Assembly (NCBI RefSeq): GCF_019679435.2
Contig: NZ_CP139781.1
Span: forward strand, 4,832,001-4,896,000
DNA from: Actomonas aquatica
GTDB taxonomy: Bacteria; Verrucomicrobiota; Verrucomicrobiia; Opitutales; Opitutaceae
Length of the DNA: 64,000 bases
Direction of reading: 5' to 3'
Numbering within the stretch: position 1 is the first letter of the stretch; each line of letters opens with the position of its first letter. A model generated the notes under the pieces. It saw nothing but the letters and a program-made list of their open reading frames with translations, searched no databases and was not told the DNA's origin. A program made the translations under genes and the position numbers. Shown piece after piece: positions 56,238 to 64,000 of the stretch.

Positions 56238-56591
56238 ATGCGGCGCCTCGCGAAACTCCCGATCCTGCTGATGGCAGCGCTCTTGCCGCTGGTGGCGTCG
56301 GCTCGGGATACCCAAAAGGCGCGACCCTTGTGGCGCTCGACTCCCAGCGCTTCACAAATGGATGCTTCGCGGGTCAAGGTGATCCGTCCGAGCACCTTGC
56401 GAGTGCGGGGCACCTCCACATCCGCCCCAAAAATCTGGCGGGCCTCCGCACAGCAGACCACCGTGGTCCGATCGACGCGCCCGCTCTCGGGTCTGCGCCG
56501 TCTCTTCGACTCGACTCCTCGCCAGCCGTCCGCCACGCCCCTCACGGTTCAGCCGGCCCAGCACCTGCAAAAGAAAGGACGCCTGCCGTGA
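56238..56591 (+). CDS. Small secreted Ser/Arg-rich protein of unknown function
   Basis: A 117-residue protein beginning with a good signal peptide (RRLAKLPILLMAALLPLVASA), then a low-complexity mature part rich in Ser, Thr, Arg and Pro (such as SGLRRLFDSTPRQPSATP), net positive. I do not recognise a family. Its stop codon overlaps the GTG start of the next gene (GTGA at 56588-56591), a coupling pattern that supports both frames. It could be an accessory to the downstream hydrolase; this is inference. The composition is also what a chance frame in GC-rich DNA might show, so confidence is limited. Confidence 0.55.
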   Translation: MRRLAKLPILLMAALLPLVASARDTQKARPLWRSTPSASQMDASRVKVIRPSTLRVRGTSTSAPKIWRASAQQTTVVRSTRPLSGLRRLFDSTPRQPSATPLTVQPAQHLQKKGRLP

Positions 56592-57361
56592 GCGGATTCC
56601 GTTTCCTCCAGTTCAACATCCAATTTGGCCAAGTCTGGGATGCCTCGGACCCCGACAACGCGCCGATCGATCTCGATCAAACCATCGCCGAGATCCGTCG
56701 CCACGATGCCGACATCATCACCCTGCAGGAGGTGGAGCAGGCGCGCTCCGATGGCCAGCAAGCCGACCCCCCGCCCAACTTTCAACGGCTGCGGGCGGCG
56801 CTCCCGGAGTATCACGCTCATTTCAGTTACCCCAAAGCCGACCCGCGGGAGCTGCCCTTCGGCATCGGTCTGGCCATCTTCTCCAAAACGCCCCTGCACG
56901 AACGCATGCGCCAAGACCTGCCTTCGCCGCGGGTGGAGTTCGATTTTTTTGGCGAAACCAAGACCCCGACCGATCGCGTGCTCATCGGAGCCAAGACCAC
57001 CATCGCCGGTCACGAGGTCACGATCTACAACGTGCACCTGCTCGCCTTCTTCATGCTCAAGACCAGCAGCGAAACCCACGGCGGCCAACGTCGCCAGGTG
57101 GCCGAGCTCCTGCGCCAAAGCGACGGACCGACCCTGCTTGCCGGCGATTTTAATGTCAGCCGCCCCGGCCCGTTGATCGACCAATACGAAGCGGTGGGTT
57201 TCCAGACGGTGCAGGACGAAACGATCACCTGGCACCGCATGCCCTTCGTGCTCGATCACATTTTCTACAACGAATCCCTGCGATGCGTGGAGCACGAGAT
57301 CGTGCGGACTGAGGTCTCCGACCACCTCCCGCTTCGCGCCGACTTTGAATTCGTCGACTGA
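56588..57361 (+). CDS. Endonuclease/exonuclease/phosphatase family hydrolase
   Basis: A 257-residue EEP-fold metal-dependent phosphoesterase. The family motifs appear in order: RFLQFNIQFG (strand 1 Asn), TLQEVEQ (metal-binding Glu), the YNVHLLAF His strand, LLAGDFNVS (Asp/Asn pair) and the closing VSDHLPLRADF (catalytic Asp-His). Members cut nucleic acids, phospholipids or inositol phosphates, so the substrate cannot be named. The GTG at 56588 is chosen for its overlap with the upstream stop; longer in-frame starts run into thyX and are unlikely. No signal peptide from this start. Confidence 0.82.
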   Translation: MSGFRFLQFNIQFGQVWDASDPDNAPIDLDQTIAEIRRHDADIITLQEVEQARSDGQQADPPPNFQRLRAALPEYHAHFSYPKADPRELPFGIGLAIFSKTPLHERMRQDLPSPRVEFDFFGETKTPTDRVLIGAKTTIAGHEVTIYNVHLLAFFMLKTSSETHGGQRRQVAELLRQSDGPTLLAGDFNVSRPGPLIDQYEAVGFQTVQDETITWHRMPFVLDHIFYNESLRCVEHEIVRTEVSDHLPLRADFEFVD

Positions 57362-57417
57362 CCCGGCGCGGGGTCCGAAGAAGAATCCGCGGCCCGGTAT
57401 TTTACGGGCTGACGGTA

Positions 57418-57485
57418 TCTGCGCTCATCCGCGCTCTCTGCGGTAAGGAGCGCATCCAGCGTAGATTACGCAGATGAACGCCGAG
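57418..57485. repeat. Imperfect inverted repeat, possible dispersed element
   Basis: TCTGCGCTCATCCGCGCTCTCTGCGG (57418-57443) is roughly complementary to GCGTAGATTACGCAGATGAACGCCGAG (57459-57485). It looks like a decayed copy of dispersed repeats built from CATCTGCG and ATCTGCGG words. Confidence 0.5.
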
Positions 57486-57545
57486 AATCAGCAGTAGCGA
57501 GCATCGCGTCGCGAACCTCCGTTTTGGCGTCCGGTAGCCTTTTCC

Positions 57546-57592
57546 CCTTGCGTGTCTAGGGAAGGCGTGTCTTTCCCTAGATGCACAAGGGA
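57546..57592. promoter_or_regulatory. Large dyad, candidate PadR operator
   Basis: A near-perfect palindrome with 19-base arms centred at 57569: outer CCCTTG/CAAGGG (57546-57551, 57587-57592) and inner TCTAGGGAA/TTCCCTAGA (57556-57564, 57574-57582), separated by 9 bases. It ends 5 bases before the PadR ATG and covers its AGGGAAA ribosome-binding site. PadR regulators bind inverted repeats at their own promoters, so autoregulation is inferred; an RNA hairpin hiding the ribosome site is an alternative. Confidence 0.75.
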
Positions 57593-57597
57593 AAGCC

Positions 57598-57933
57598 ATG
57601 GCTAAACTCGAACTTCTTCAAGGCACGCTCGATCTCCTCGTCCTCCGCGTGCTCAACGCCGGCCCCATGCACGGGTTCGGCATCGCCCAAAAAATCCACC
57701 TGCTCTCAGCCGATGCGCTGCGCGTCGAGGAGGGCTCGCTCTACCCGGCGCTCTATCGCATGGAGCGCAAGGGCTGGATCGAGGCGGAGTGGGGCGTTTC
57801 GGAAAACAACCGCCGCGCCAAGTTTTATGCGCTGACCAAAGTCGGCCGCAAACAGCTCGCCGCCGAACAGGCGACCTGGGAGCGCCTCACCGCTGCCGTC
57901 GGTCAGGTCCTGGCCAAAGCCGACGAGGCCTGA
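57598..57933 (+). CDS. PadR-family transcriptional regulator
   Basis: A 111-residue winged-helix regulator. It has the PadR hallmark LQGTLDLLVLRVLNAGPMHGFGIAQKI, read in parts as LDLLVLRVL and MHGFGIA, then VEEGSLYPALYRMERKGWIEAEWG and a dimerising C-terminal helix. PadR proteins are usually repressors. It directly precedes an ADOP permease gene (57 bases), an arrangement common for this small PadR type, and has a large dyad over its start. A ribosome site AGGGAAA precedes the ATG. Its inducer is unknown. Confidence 0.93.
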   Translation: MAKLELLQGTLDLLVLRVLNAGPMHGFGIAQKIHLLSADALRVEEGSLYPALYRMERKGWIEAEWGVSENNRRAKFYALTKVGRKQLAAEQATWERLTAAVGQVLAKADEA

Positions 57934-57990
57934 GCTCCGCCCCCCCCCGCCCGGACCGTCATTCCCGTCTTACCCCTTTCGGAGTCCGTC

Positions 57991-60690
57991 ATGAATGTAT
58001 TCACCAAACTGAGACAGGCGCTGCGCGCCGTCTTTCGCCGCAATCAACTCGACGCCGAGATGGCCGAGGAGATGCGTTTTCACCGCGAGGCCCAGATCGA
58101 AGCCAACCTCGCCGCCGGCATGACGCGACGTGAAGCCCTGCGCGCCGCCAACCTCCAGTTTGGCCCGGCCGATGCCATCGCCGAGGAGGGCCGCGAGGCC
58201 CGCGGTTTTGCGTGGCTCATCCACCTGCGGCAGGACCTGCGTTACGGCATCAAGATGCTGCTCAAACAAAAGGGCTTCACCTTCGTCGCGGTCATGACCC
58301 TGGGCCTTGGGCTCAGCGCCAACATCACGATTTTTTCCCTGGTGGATGTGTTCTTCTTCCAGCCGCTCAAGGTCACGGCGCCCGAGCGGTTGGTCGTGAT
58401 GAACCGGCAGAACCCGAGCAACCAGTTTGCCTCCATGTTTTCGTGGGCCGACTACGCGGCCTATCGCGATCAGGTGCCTGGACTGGAGGACGCCATGGCG
58501 GTGCTGTTGCGCCCGGTGCACCTGGCCTGGCCGGGCCAGATGCCGCATCGCAACTGGATCGAAAACGTGAGTCCCAACTACCTCGAGGCCCTCGGTGCTC
58601 GCGCCTTGCTTGGACGCACCTTCCTGCCGGGGGAGGGGGAGAAACCCGGGGCCGATCCCTACATCGTGCTCAACCACCGCTACTGGGCCGACCAGCTCGG
58701 CTCCGATCCGGGTGTGGTGGGACGCACGGTGGCGATCAATGGCCACCCCATGGAAGTGATCGGCGTCACGGTGCCGGAATTTAACGGCGGCCAATGGGGG
58801 CTCGGCGCCGCGGGCTGGGTGCCGGTGACCATGATGCCGACGCTCTTCGGTTGGGACGAATCGATGTTCACCAATCACGAGTGGAGCGGTTTTCGTGTCC
58901 TTGCTCATCTGGCGTCGGGTTACGACGAAGCCCGCGTGGAGGCCGAAATTTCGGTGGTGGATCAACGCCTGCGTGAGCTCCATCCGTCGGGTGACCTTGA
59001 TCAGACCACGACGGGGGTGGTGCGCGAGCAACTCAGTCGGCCCGATCCCAACGTCAGCAGTTTCATGCCGCTCGCCGCGGTCGTCTTTATGGCGCTGGTG
59101 CTGATGATTCTGCTGATTGCCTGCGCCAACGTATCCAACCTGCTGTCCGCCCGCGCGGCCTCGCGCCAACGCGAGCTCGGCATTCGCGCCGCGGTCGGCG
59201 CCTCCCGCGGCCGCCTCACTCGACAGTTGCTTACCGAGAGTGTGTTGCTGGCGTTGATCGCCGGCGCCGTGGGATGGTTCCTGAGCGACCTCGCCGGACG
59301 TCTGTTGTCGGACATGTCCCCGTCGGGCGACATGCCGGTTGCGACTGAAGCGGTGCAGGGCACGTGGTGGATCCTCGCCTTCGCCGTCGTGGTGTCCCTG
59401 TTTGCCGGTGTGGTGACCGGGCTCCTGCCGGCGTTGCGCGCGACGCGGGTCGACGTGCAGGAAATCCTCAAATCAGGCGGCGCGGCCGGCGGCGGCAAAC
59501 GCCGGCACTGGCTGCGCAACGGTTTGGTCATCTCGCAGGTCGCCTTCTGCGCCATCGTCTTGGTCGCGGGCGGACTCTTCCTGCGCAGCCTGCGCCAGGC
59601 GGCGGCGATGCCGTTGGGATTTGATCCCGATAACCTCGCCATCGCCTCGATCGACCTCGACTTGCAGGGCTACGAACGCGAACGCGGCCGAACCTTCCTG
59701 CGCCAGTTGCAGGATGACCTTGCGGCGATTCCCGGCGTGCAGGCGGTGGCGCTCTCCAACGTATTGCCGATGAGTAATTCGCCGGGACTGCGTGATGTGA
59801 GTGACGCCAACTCACCGCTCATAGCCGAGACCGGTCAGCGCGAGGGTATGCTCAATGCCGCCAGCAATATTGTGGACGAACACTTCTTCGACACCTTGCG
59901 CATCAACCTGCTGCGCGGTCGGGGTATTCAGGAAACCGATACAGTCGACAGTCCCGCCGTGGTGGTGGTCAATGACACCCTGGCCCGGCGCCTGTGGCCT
60001 GAGCAGGACGCGATCGGCCAACGGCTCACCAGCTTCGACTTCACGGCCGAGGTGGTAGGCGTCGTGGCGACGGGCAAATACGTGATGATCAGCGAAGAGG
60101 ATCGGCCGGCCTACTACCGCCCTTACCAGCAGGCCTACAATCAGCCGGTCACGCTTTACCTGCGCACGGCCGGTGATCCTGCGGCGGCGCTCGCCGAAAT
60201 GCGCCGCGTGCTGCAGCGGCTCGATCCGGAGCTGCCGGTTTACAACACCTCGACGATGGAAGAGCACCTGCGCAGCACGGCCTTTGGTTATCTGCCGCTG
60301 CGCATGGCCGCCTACCTCGCCGGGGCGCAGGGCCTGGTGGGCCTCGTGCTGGCCGTGATGGGCGTGTATGCCGTGGTGGCGTTTTCGGTAAGCCAACGCA
60401 CGCGCGAGATCGGCATCCGCCTAGCTCTCGGCGCGGATCGGAGTGACGTGTTTCGGCTGGTGGTGCGCGGTGGTCTGATCCTGATCGGCACGGGTCTGGG
60501 GCTCGGCCTCATGGTTGCACTCGGACTCTCTCACGTCTTGGCGGGTCTGTTGGCGGGGCTTAATCCGCTCGACGTGCCCGTCTTCGGTGGGGTGACGCTG
60601 CTGCTGTTGATGGTGTCCTTCCTCGCCTGTTACCTGCCCGCGCGGCGCGCCATGGCCATCGACCCCGCCATCACGCTCAAGAGCGACTGA
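57991..60690 (+). CDS. MacB/FtsX-type ABC permease of the ADOP family
   Basis: An 899-residue duplicated permease (acidobacterial-type duplicated orphan permease). The N-terminal marker is DAEMAEEMRFHREAQIEANL, with MTRREALRAANLQFG, followed by a first helix at about 100-125, a MacB-type periplasmic domain, three helices (about 360-460, with FTSX-like ARAASRQRELGIRAAVGASR), a second periplasmic domain, and three more helices with SQRTREIGIRLALGADRSDV. FtsX-family proteins export or transmit force rather than form a channel. No ABC ATPase gene adjoins it here, as is usual for ADOPs. The PadR gene lies upstream in the same direction and probably controls it. Substrate unknown. Confidence 0.92.
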   Translation: MNVFTKLRQALRAVFRRNQLDAEMAEEMRFHREAQIEANLAAGMTRREALRAANLQFGPADAIAEEGREARGFAWLIHLRQDLRYGIKMLLKQKGFTFVAVMTLGLGLSANITIFSLVDVFFFQPLKVTAPERLVVMNRQNPSNQFASMFSWADYAAYRDQVPGLEDAMAVLLRPVHLAWPGQMPHRNWIENVSPNYLEALGARALLGRTFLPGEGEKPGADPYIVLNHRYWADQLGSDPGVVGRTVAINGHPMEVIGVTVPEFNGGQWGLGAAGWVPVTMMPTLFGWDESMFTNHEWSGFRVLAHLASGYDEARVEAEISVVDQRLRELHPSGDLDQTTTGVVREQLSRPDPNVSSFMPLAAVVFMALVLMILLIACANVSNLLSARAASRQRELGIRAAVGASRGRLTRQLLTESVLLALIAGAVGWFLSDLAGRLLSDMSPSGDMPVATEAVQGTWWILAFAVVVSLFAGVVTGLLPALRATRVDVQEILKSGGAAGGGKRRHWLRNGLVISQVAFCAIVLVAGGLFLRSLRQAAAMPLGFDPDNLAIASIDLDLQGYERERGRTFLRQLQDDLAAIPGVQAVALSNVLPMSNSPGLRDVSDANSPLIAETGQREGMLNAASNIVDEHFFDTLRINLLRGRGIQETDTVDSPAVVVVNDTLARRLWPEQDAIGQRLTSFDFTAEVVGVVATGKYVMISEEDRPAYYRPYQQAYNQPVTLYLRTAGDPAAALAEMRRVLQRLDPELPVYNTSTMEEHLRSTAFGYLPLRMAAYLAGAQGLVGLVLAVMGVYAVVAFSVSQRTREIGIRLALGADRSDVFRLVVRGGLILIGTGLGLGLMVALGLSHVLAGLLAGLNPLDVPVFGGVTLLLLMVSFLACYLPARRAMAIDPAITLKSD

Positions 60691-60697
60691 GGGGGTA

Positions 60698-60800
60698 GCC
60701 ACGAAGAGGCACGAAAAAGCACAAAAACGACCCCGCCGATCACGCAACTAGGCACAGATATGCCGAGAACTTCTTGTGCATTTTCGTGCCTTTTTGTGGC
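60698..60800. repeat. Long imperfect inverted repeat (GCACGAAAA type)
   Basis: Two 30-base arms, 60698-60727 and 60771-60800, are complementary at all but about five positions, with a 43-base loop. The left arm reads GCCACGAAGAGGCACGAAAA onward, the right arm ends CGTGCCTTTTTGTGGC. It resembles a dispersed intergenic repeat I associate with Verrucomicrobia and Planctomycetes. It may also end the permease transcript. Confidence 0.75.
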
Positions 60801-60857
60801 CAATTTCTCGCCGCTGCGGCGTTGCGTTGACGCGTCTCGCTTGGCTGGCTGGCGGGC

Positions 60858-61370
60858 ATGAGGCGCTGCATGTTTTTTGGACTGCTGGTTGCGTTGCTGC
60901 TGTCGCTCGGCGGTTTGGCGGCGGCCATGCCGACGACGGTGCTGCTGGTGCGGCATGCGGAGAAGGTGGACGACGGGACGAAGGATCCGGTGCTCAGCGA
61001 CGCCGGTCAGGCGCGGGCGATCGCGCTGGCCGAGGTCGCGCGGGAGCACGGCGTGACGCACGTGTTCACCAGTCAGTATCAACGCACGATTTTGACCGGC
61101 GCGCCTGCGGCCGAGGTGTGCGGTGCCAGGGCAACGGTGATGGATGCGTCCAAAGCAGATGACCTGCTCGCCGCGGTGCGCGCGTTGCCGGCCGAGGCCG
61201 TGGTTCTGATCGTCGGCCACAGCAACACGGTGCCTCCGTTGGCGGAGAAACTGGGTGCGGTGTCCGTCGCACCCATGACCGAGGCCGAATACGACCGACT
61301 GCTCGTGCTCACCACCACCGTGGATGGCGCGGTGACGGTCGTGGTCTCGCGCTACGGCGAGGGTTCCTGA
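60858..61370 (+). CDS. Secreted histidine phosphatase family protein
   Basis: A 170-residue single-domain member of histidine phosphatase branch 1 (phosphoglycerate-mutase fold). After a signal peptide (FFGLLVALLLSLGGLAAA) comes the catalytic motif LLVRHAEKVDD, with the phospho-accepting histidine at about residue 33, and a second histidine in LIVGHSNTVPPLAE. TSQYQRTILTGAPAAE holds the conserved arginine. The export signal suggests a periplasmic or surface phosphatase. It resembles the SixA-like short group in size, but the substrate is unknown. It converges with the next gene, one base apart. Confidence 0.88.
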   Translation: MRRCMFFGLLVALLLSLGGLAAAMPTTVLLVRHAEKVDDGTKDPVLSDAGQARAIALAEVAREHGVTHVFTSQYQRTILTGAPAAEVCGARATVMDASKADDLLAAVRALPAEAVVLIVGHSNTVPPLAEKLGAVSVAPMTEAEYDRLLVLTTTVDGAVTVVVSRYGEGS

Positions 61371-61371
61371 C

Positions 61372-61653
<282 letters not shown>

Positions 61654-61665
61654 GGCCGACAGCTA

Positions 61666-63324
61666 TCAGGCGAAACGCAGCCCGCTGACAAGCATGACTG
61701 TCGCCACCACCGGCGGCAGCCACGGTCGCGTCCAACGTCCGCTCCAGCCACGCCCGTAGCCCCAGAACATGCTCAGCAACACGAGGGTCATCGCCAGTGA
61801 ACCCCACATCGGGTGCCAAAAACCCGCCGGCCAGGCCGATCCGGGCAGTCGCATGACGAGCGCGAGCACACCCTGCATCACGCTGAGCACGAGCGCCGCC
61901 GCATGGTTGAAGAGCATCACCCAACCCGTGAGGCCGAGCGCCGCGCACAGCAGCGCGATGAACCCGCAGCGGATCACCGCAAACGCCAGCGGGATGAGCA
62001 TCAGATTCGCCAGCAGCGCGAGCGGACTCAGCCAGCCGAAAAACGCCACGCCCGCCAACATGCCCATCAGGCTCGCCGCCCACGCTAACGCCACGCTGGT
62101 GAGGGTCTGGTCCAACCCGGCTCGCCAACGGCGGTGGTTGCGGGTGAGGTCACTCTCCGGCAAGGCCCGCCATGGCCGGAAGTGTTGTTTGAGTCGCTCG
62201 GCCATCGGCAGGCCGTAGAGCAGCAGGGCCAACACGATGCCGTAGCTCATCTGGAAACCGGCCGAAAACAGCTCCAGCGGATCGACCAACAAGACCAGCA
62301 GTGCCGAAGCCGTGATGCCGGCCAAGGGATTGCCCGGGGCCCGCGTCGCCCGCGCGAGTTGCACGCACACCACCATCAACCACGCGCGCATCGCCGATGG
62401 CGGGCGCCCGATCAGATCGACGTAAAATCCCAGCAGCAGGGCGCTCAGCAACACCGCCGGGAGGCGCGGCACGCGCAGCAGTCGCAGCGTCGACGTGACC
62501 CCCAATGCGATCACCGCAAAGTGCAGTCCGCTGATGGCGAACAGGTGCAAGGTGCCGCTGCGCATGAATAGGTCCTTCGCCTCGTCGCCGATCCCGTGGC
62601 GCTGGCCCAACACCATCGCGGTGAGCGCGCCAGCCAGGTCGGGGTGCGCCTCCAACCCCACGACCAAGCGCGCACACAGAGCGTTCAACGTGGCTTCCCG
62701 CCAACGCGCGTAGGCGCTGGTGGGCGGTTCGACTTCGATCAGGCGTCCGCGCCCGAGGCGAAAGTTGAGTCCGCGGTCAGTCAGGTAGGCCAAAAAGCCG
62801 TCGGCGTCTTCGGCCGGTGGATGCCGCGGCAACGGTTCCAGCTGACCGCGAACCGTGATTGTGCTGCCGCGGCTCGTCGACGGCGCCGCCTCTGCAGCGC
62901 AGCGTGCGCTCACGAAGAGCGACTGGCCGACTAGGTCGACGAGATGGGGCGGGGCGGCCGTCACGCGACCGATCAGGCTCACACGTTCCCCGCGAGCGGC
63001 TCCGCCTTGAAAGGTGCGCTCAACCTGCAGAACGAGCTCGGCTTCGCGCGGTGGCAGTCGATTCCAGTCGGACAGGCGGGCGCGGTGGTTTTCGTGATGC
63101 AGCGCGCCGGCCGCCGCGAGGGCCAGCCCCATCGCCGCCAGCGCCGCAGAGCCGTGGCGCCGCTGCAGGCCCACCGCGACTCCGATCGCGATCAGCGCGA
63201 CGGCGGCGATTCCGCCTACAGGCAGCGCGGTCGGGCTGGCATGAGCGGCGCCGATCCCGAGCGCCATAGGCAGCACCAGCCAGAGCAAGGGGGCGCGATG
63301 GCCCATCGGACGGTCGAGCTGCAT
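61666..63324 (-). CDS. comEC: ComEC/Rec2-family membrane protein, short form without a beta-lactamase domain
   Basis: A 552-residue polytopic protein of the ComEC/Rec2 family, the channel that moves single-stranded DNA into the cell during transformation. Two N-terminal hydrophobic blocks (VLPMALGIGAAHA onward) are followed by the OB-like DUF4131 region (about 75-190). The Competence domain starts at about 210, with the hallmark GTLHLFAISGLHFAVIALG and GRPPSAMRAWLMV. It ends after the last membrane helices and lacks the C-terminal metallo-beta-lactamase-like domain of B. subtilis ComEC (about 776 residues). Similar short forms exist in other phyla. No other competence gene is in the window. 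Confidence 0.87.
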   Translation of the reverse strand: MQLDRPMGHRAPLLWLVLPMALGIGAAHASPTALPVGGIAAVALIAIGVAVGLQRRHGSAALAAMGLALAAAGALHHENHRARLSDWNRLPPREAELVLQVERTFQGGAARGERVSLIGRVTAAPPHLVDLVGQSLFVSARCAAEAAPSTSRGSTITVRGQLEPLPRHPPAEDADGFLAYLTDRGLNFRLGRGRLIEVEPPTSAYARWREATLNALCARLVVGLEAHPDLAGALTAMVLGQRHGIGDEAKDLFMRSGTLHLFAISGLHFAVIALGVTSTLRLLRVPRLPAVLLSALLLGFYVDLIGRPPSAMRAWLMVVCVQLARATRAPGNPLAGITASALLVLLVDPLELFSAGFQMSYGIVLALLLYGLPMAERLKQHFRPWRALPESDLTRNHRRWRAGLDQTLTSVALAWAASLMGMLAGVAFFGWLSPLALLANLMLIPLAFAVIRCGFIALLCAALGLTGWVMLFNHAAALVLSVMQGVLALVMRLPGSAWPAGFWHPMWGSLAMTLVLLSMFWGYGRGWSGRWTRPWLPPVVATVMLVSGLRFA

Positions 63325-63397
63325 CGCTCCTGTAACGTTTGTTTGAAAGCGATTCTTTCATTCCGGGGCACCTTTGTTTCATTTTGATCCTTCGACC

Positions 63398-64000
63398 ATG
63401 CTGCCACCCGACCAATCTGACCTCTTTGGCGATCCGACCGCCGGCTCCACCGCCGGGCAGGGCGGAGGCGCGGGGGCGGTGGGTAAACCCGGCGCCCACC
63501 AGCCGCTGGCCGCCCGCATGCGTCCGCGGGCGCTGGCCGATATCGTGGGTCAGGAACACCTCACGCGCGCGGGCAGCCTGTTGCCGCAACTCATCTCAAC
63601 CGACCGCTTTGGCAGCCTGCTGTTTTATGGACCGCCGGGCTGCGGCAAAACCAGTTTCGCCGAGGTGATTGCGCGCGAAACCAAGAGCCGCTTTGTGCGG
63701 ATCAACGCCGTCATGTCCAACGTGGCCGAGTTGCGCGAGATCCTCTCCATCGCCCGCAAGATGCCGGAGGCGCGCACGCTGCTCTTCATCGACGAGCTGC
63801 ACCGTTTTAACAAATCGCAACAGGACCTGCTCTTGCCCGACGTGGAGGAGGGCAACGTGCGGCTCATCGGCGCGACCACGCACAACCCCGGGTTTTATGT
63901 GAACCCGCCGCTGCTCTCGCGCTCGCACCTTTTCCGGCTCGAACCGCTCTCGACGGAGGCCGTGGCATCGGTGCTCAAGCGCGCCCTCGCCGACGACGAA
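63398..64000 (+). CDS. rarA: Replication-associated recombination protein A, 5' part
   Basis: The first 201 residues of RarA/MgsA, a clamp-loader-like AAA+ ATPase that acts at stalled replication forks. The frame runs off the window end without a stop. After a Gly-rich start comes PLAARMRPRALADIVGQEHL, Walker A GPPGCGKT (residues 78-85), Walker B in LLFIDELHRFNKSQQD and sensor 1 in LIGATTHNPGFYV. Most RarA proteins have GATTENPSF at the last motif; the change of E to H is mild. The ATG at 63398 is chosen as the first in frame after comEC's divergent start, 73 bases away. Confidence 0.93.
   Translation, partial: MLPPDQSDLFGDPTAGSTAGQGGGAGAVGKPGAHQPLAARMRPRALADIVGQEHLTRAGSLLPQLISTDRFGSLLFYGPPGCGKTSFAEVIARETKSRFVRINAVMSNVAELREILSIARKMPEARTLLFIDELHRFNKSQQDLLLPDVEEGNVRLIGATTHNPGFYVNPPLLSRSHLFRLEPLSTEAVASVLKRALADDE

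Noticed and set aside
55955..56587. In-frame upstream extension of the EEP hydrolase
   Set aside because: It would overlap the end of the thyX-like gene for over 200 bases and has no conserved content before GFRFLQFN.

Overview
This window is high-GC bacterial chromosome. The gene content points to Verrucomicrobiota, most likely an Opitutaceae-type organism. The signs are a large TonB-dependent receptor whose mature N-terminus reads LSPFEVSAEED, many secreted FG-GAP/VCBS proteins with ASPIC/UnbV tails, TPR partners, weak Shine-Dalgarno signals, and a DNA-repeat style (CTGAAA and GCACAAAAA hairpins) that I associate with this phylum. The placement is inference from gene content, not a database match. 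I see no phage, insertion sequence or CRISPR array.

Layout. 1-5.9 kb: a LysM lipoprotein, then housekeeping genes hemN, sufU and sufS, a dihydroorotate-dehydrogenase-like enzyme, a CoA-binding protein and tRNA-Ser(GGA). 6-32.8 kb: an accessory region of cell-envelope genes. It holds five VCBS beta-propeller proteins, two stand-alone TPR proteins, two polytopic membrane proteins (one TMTC-like with fused TPRs, one possibly STT3/GT-C-like), one TonB-dependent receptor and an ankyrin protein with a TonB-C-like tail. The propeller and TPR genes recur as a module three times: 10.8-6.0 kb, 21.0-15.4 kb and 32.8-30.0 kb, all on the minus strand. Two large propeller genes (21.1-28.0 kb) are tandem paralogues. 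33.0-46.7 kb: a complete nuoB-to-nuoN operon for respiratory complex I, with separate nuoC and nuoD, a short nuoG and no nuoA. 46.75-54.7 kb: a GT-C-like membrane protein, a secreted GH10 xylanase and a secreted CAP-domain protein; the last two share a C-terminal repeat. 54.8-64 kb: a tandem-domain ThyX-like protein, a small secreted protein coupled to an EEP-family hydrolase, a PadR regulator with a large dyad before its ADOP permease, a secreted histidine phosphatase, a small coiled-coil protein, a short ComEC and the 5' part of rarA, which runs off the window.

How the genes fit. The nuo block supplies energy metabolism, and hemN/sufUS supply haem and Fe-S clusters, which complex I needs in quantity. 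The accessory block looks like a surface system: receptor, propellers, TPR scaffolds and possible glycosyltransferases. The xylanase and the TonB receptor suggest a polysaccharide-degrading lifestyle. The best candidate for an undescribed system is the thrice-repeated propeller/TPR module with its membrane partner. Its function cannot be read from sequence alone.
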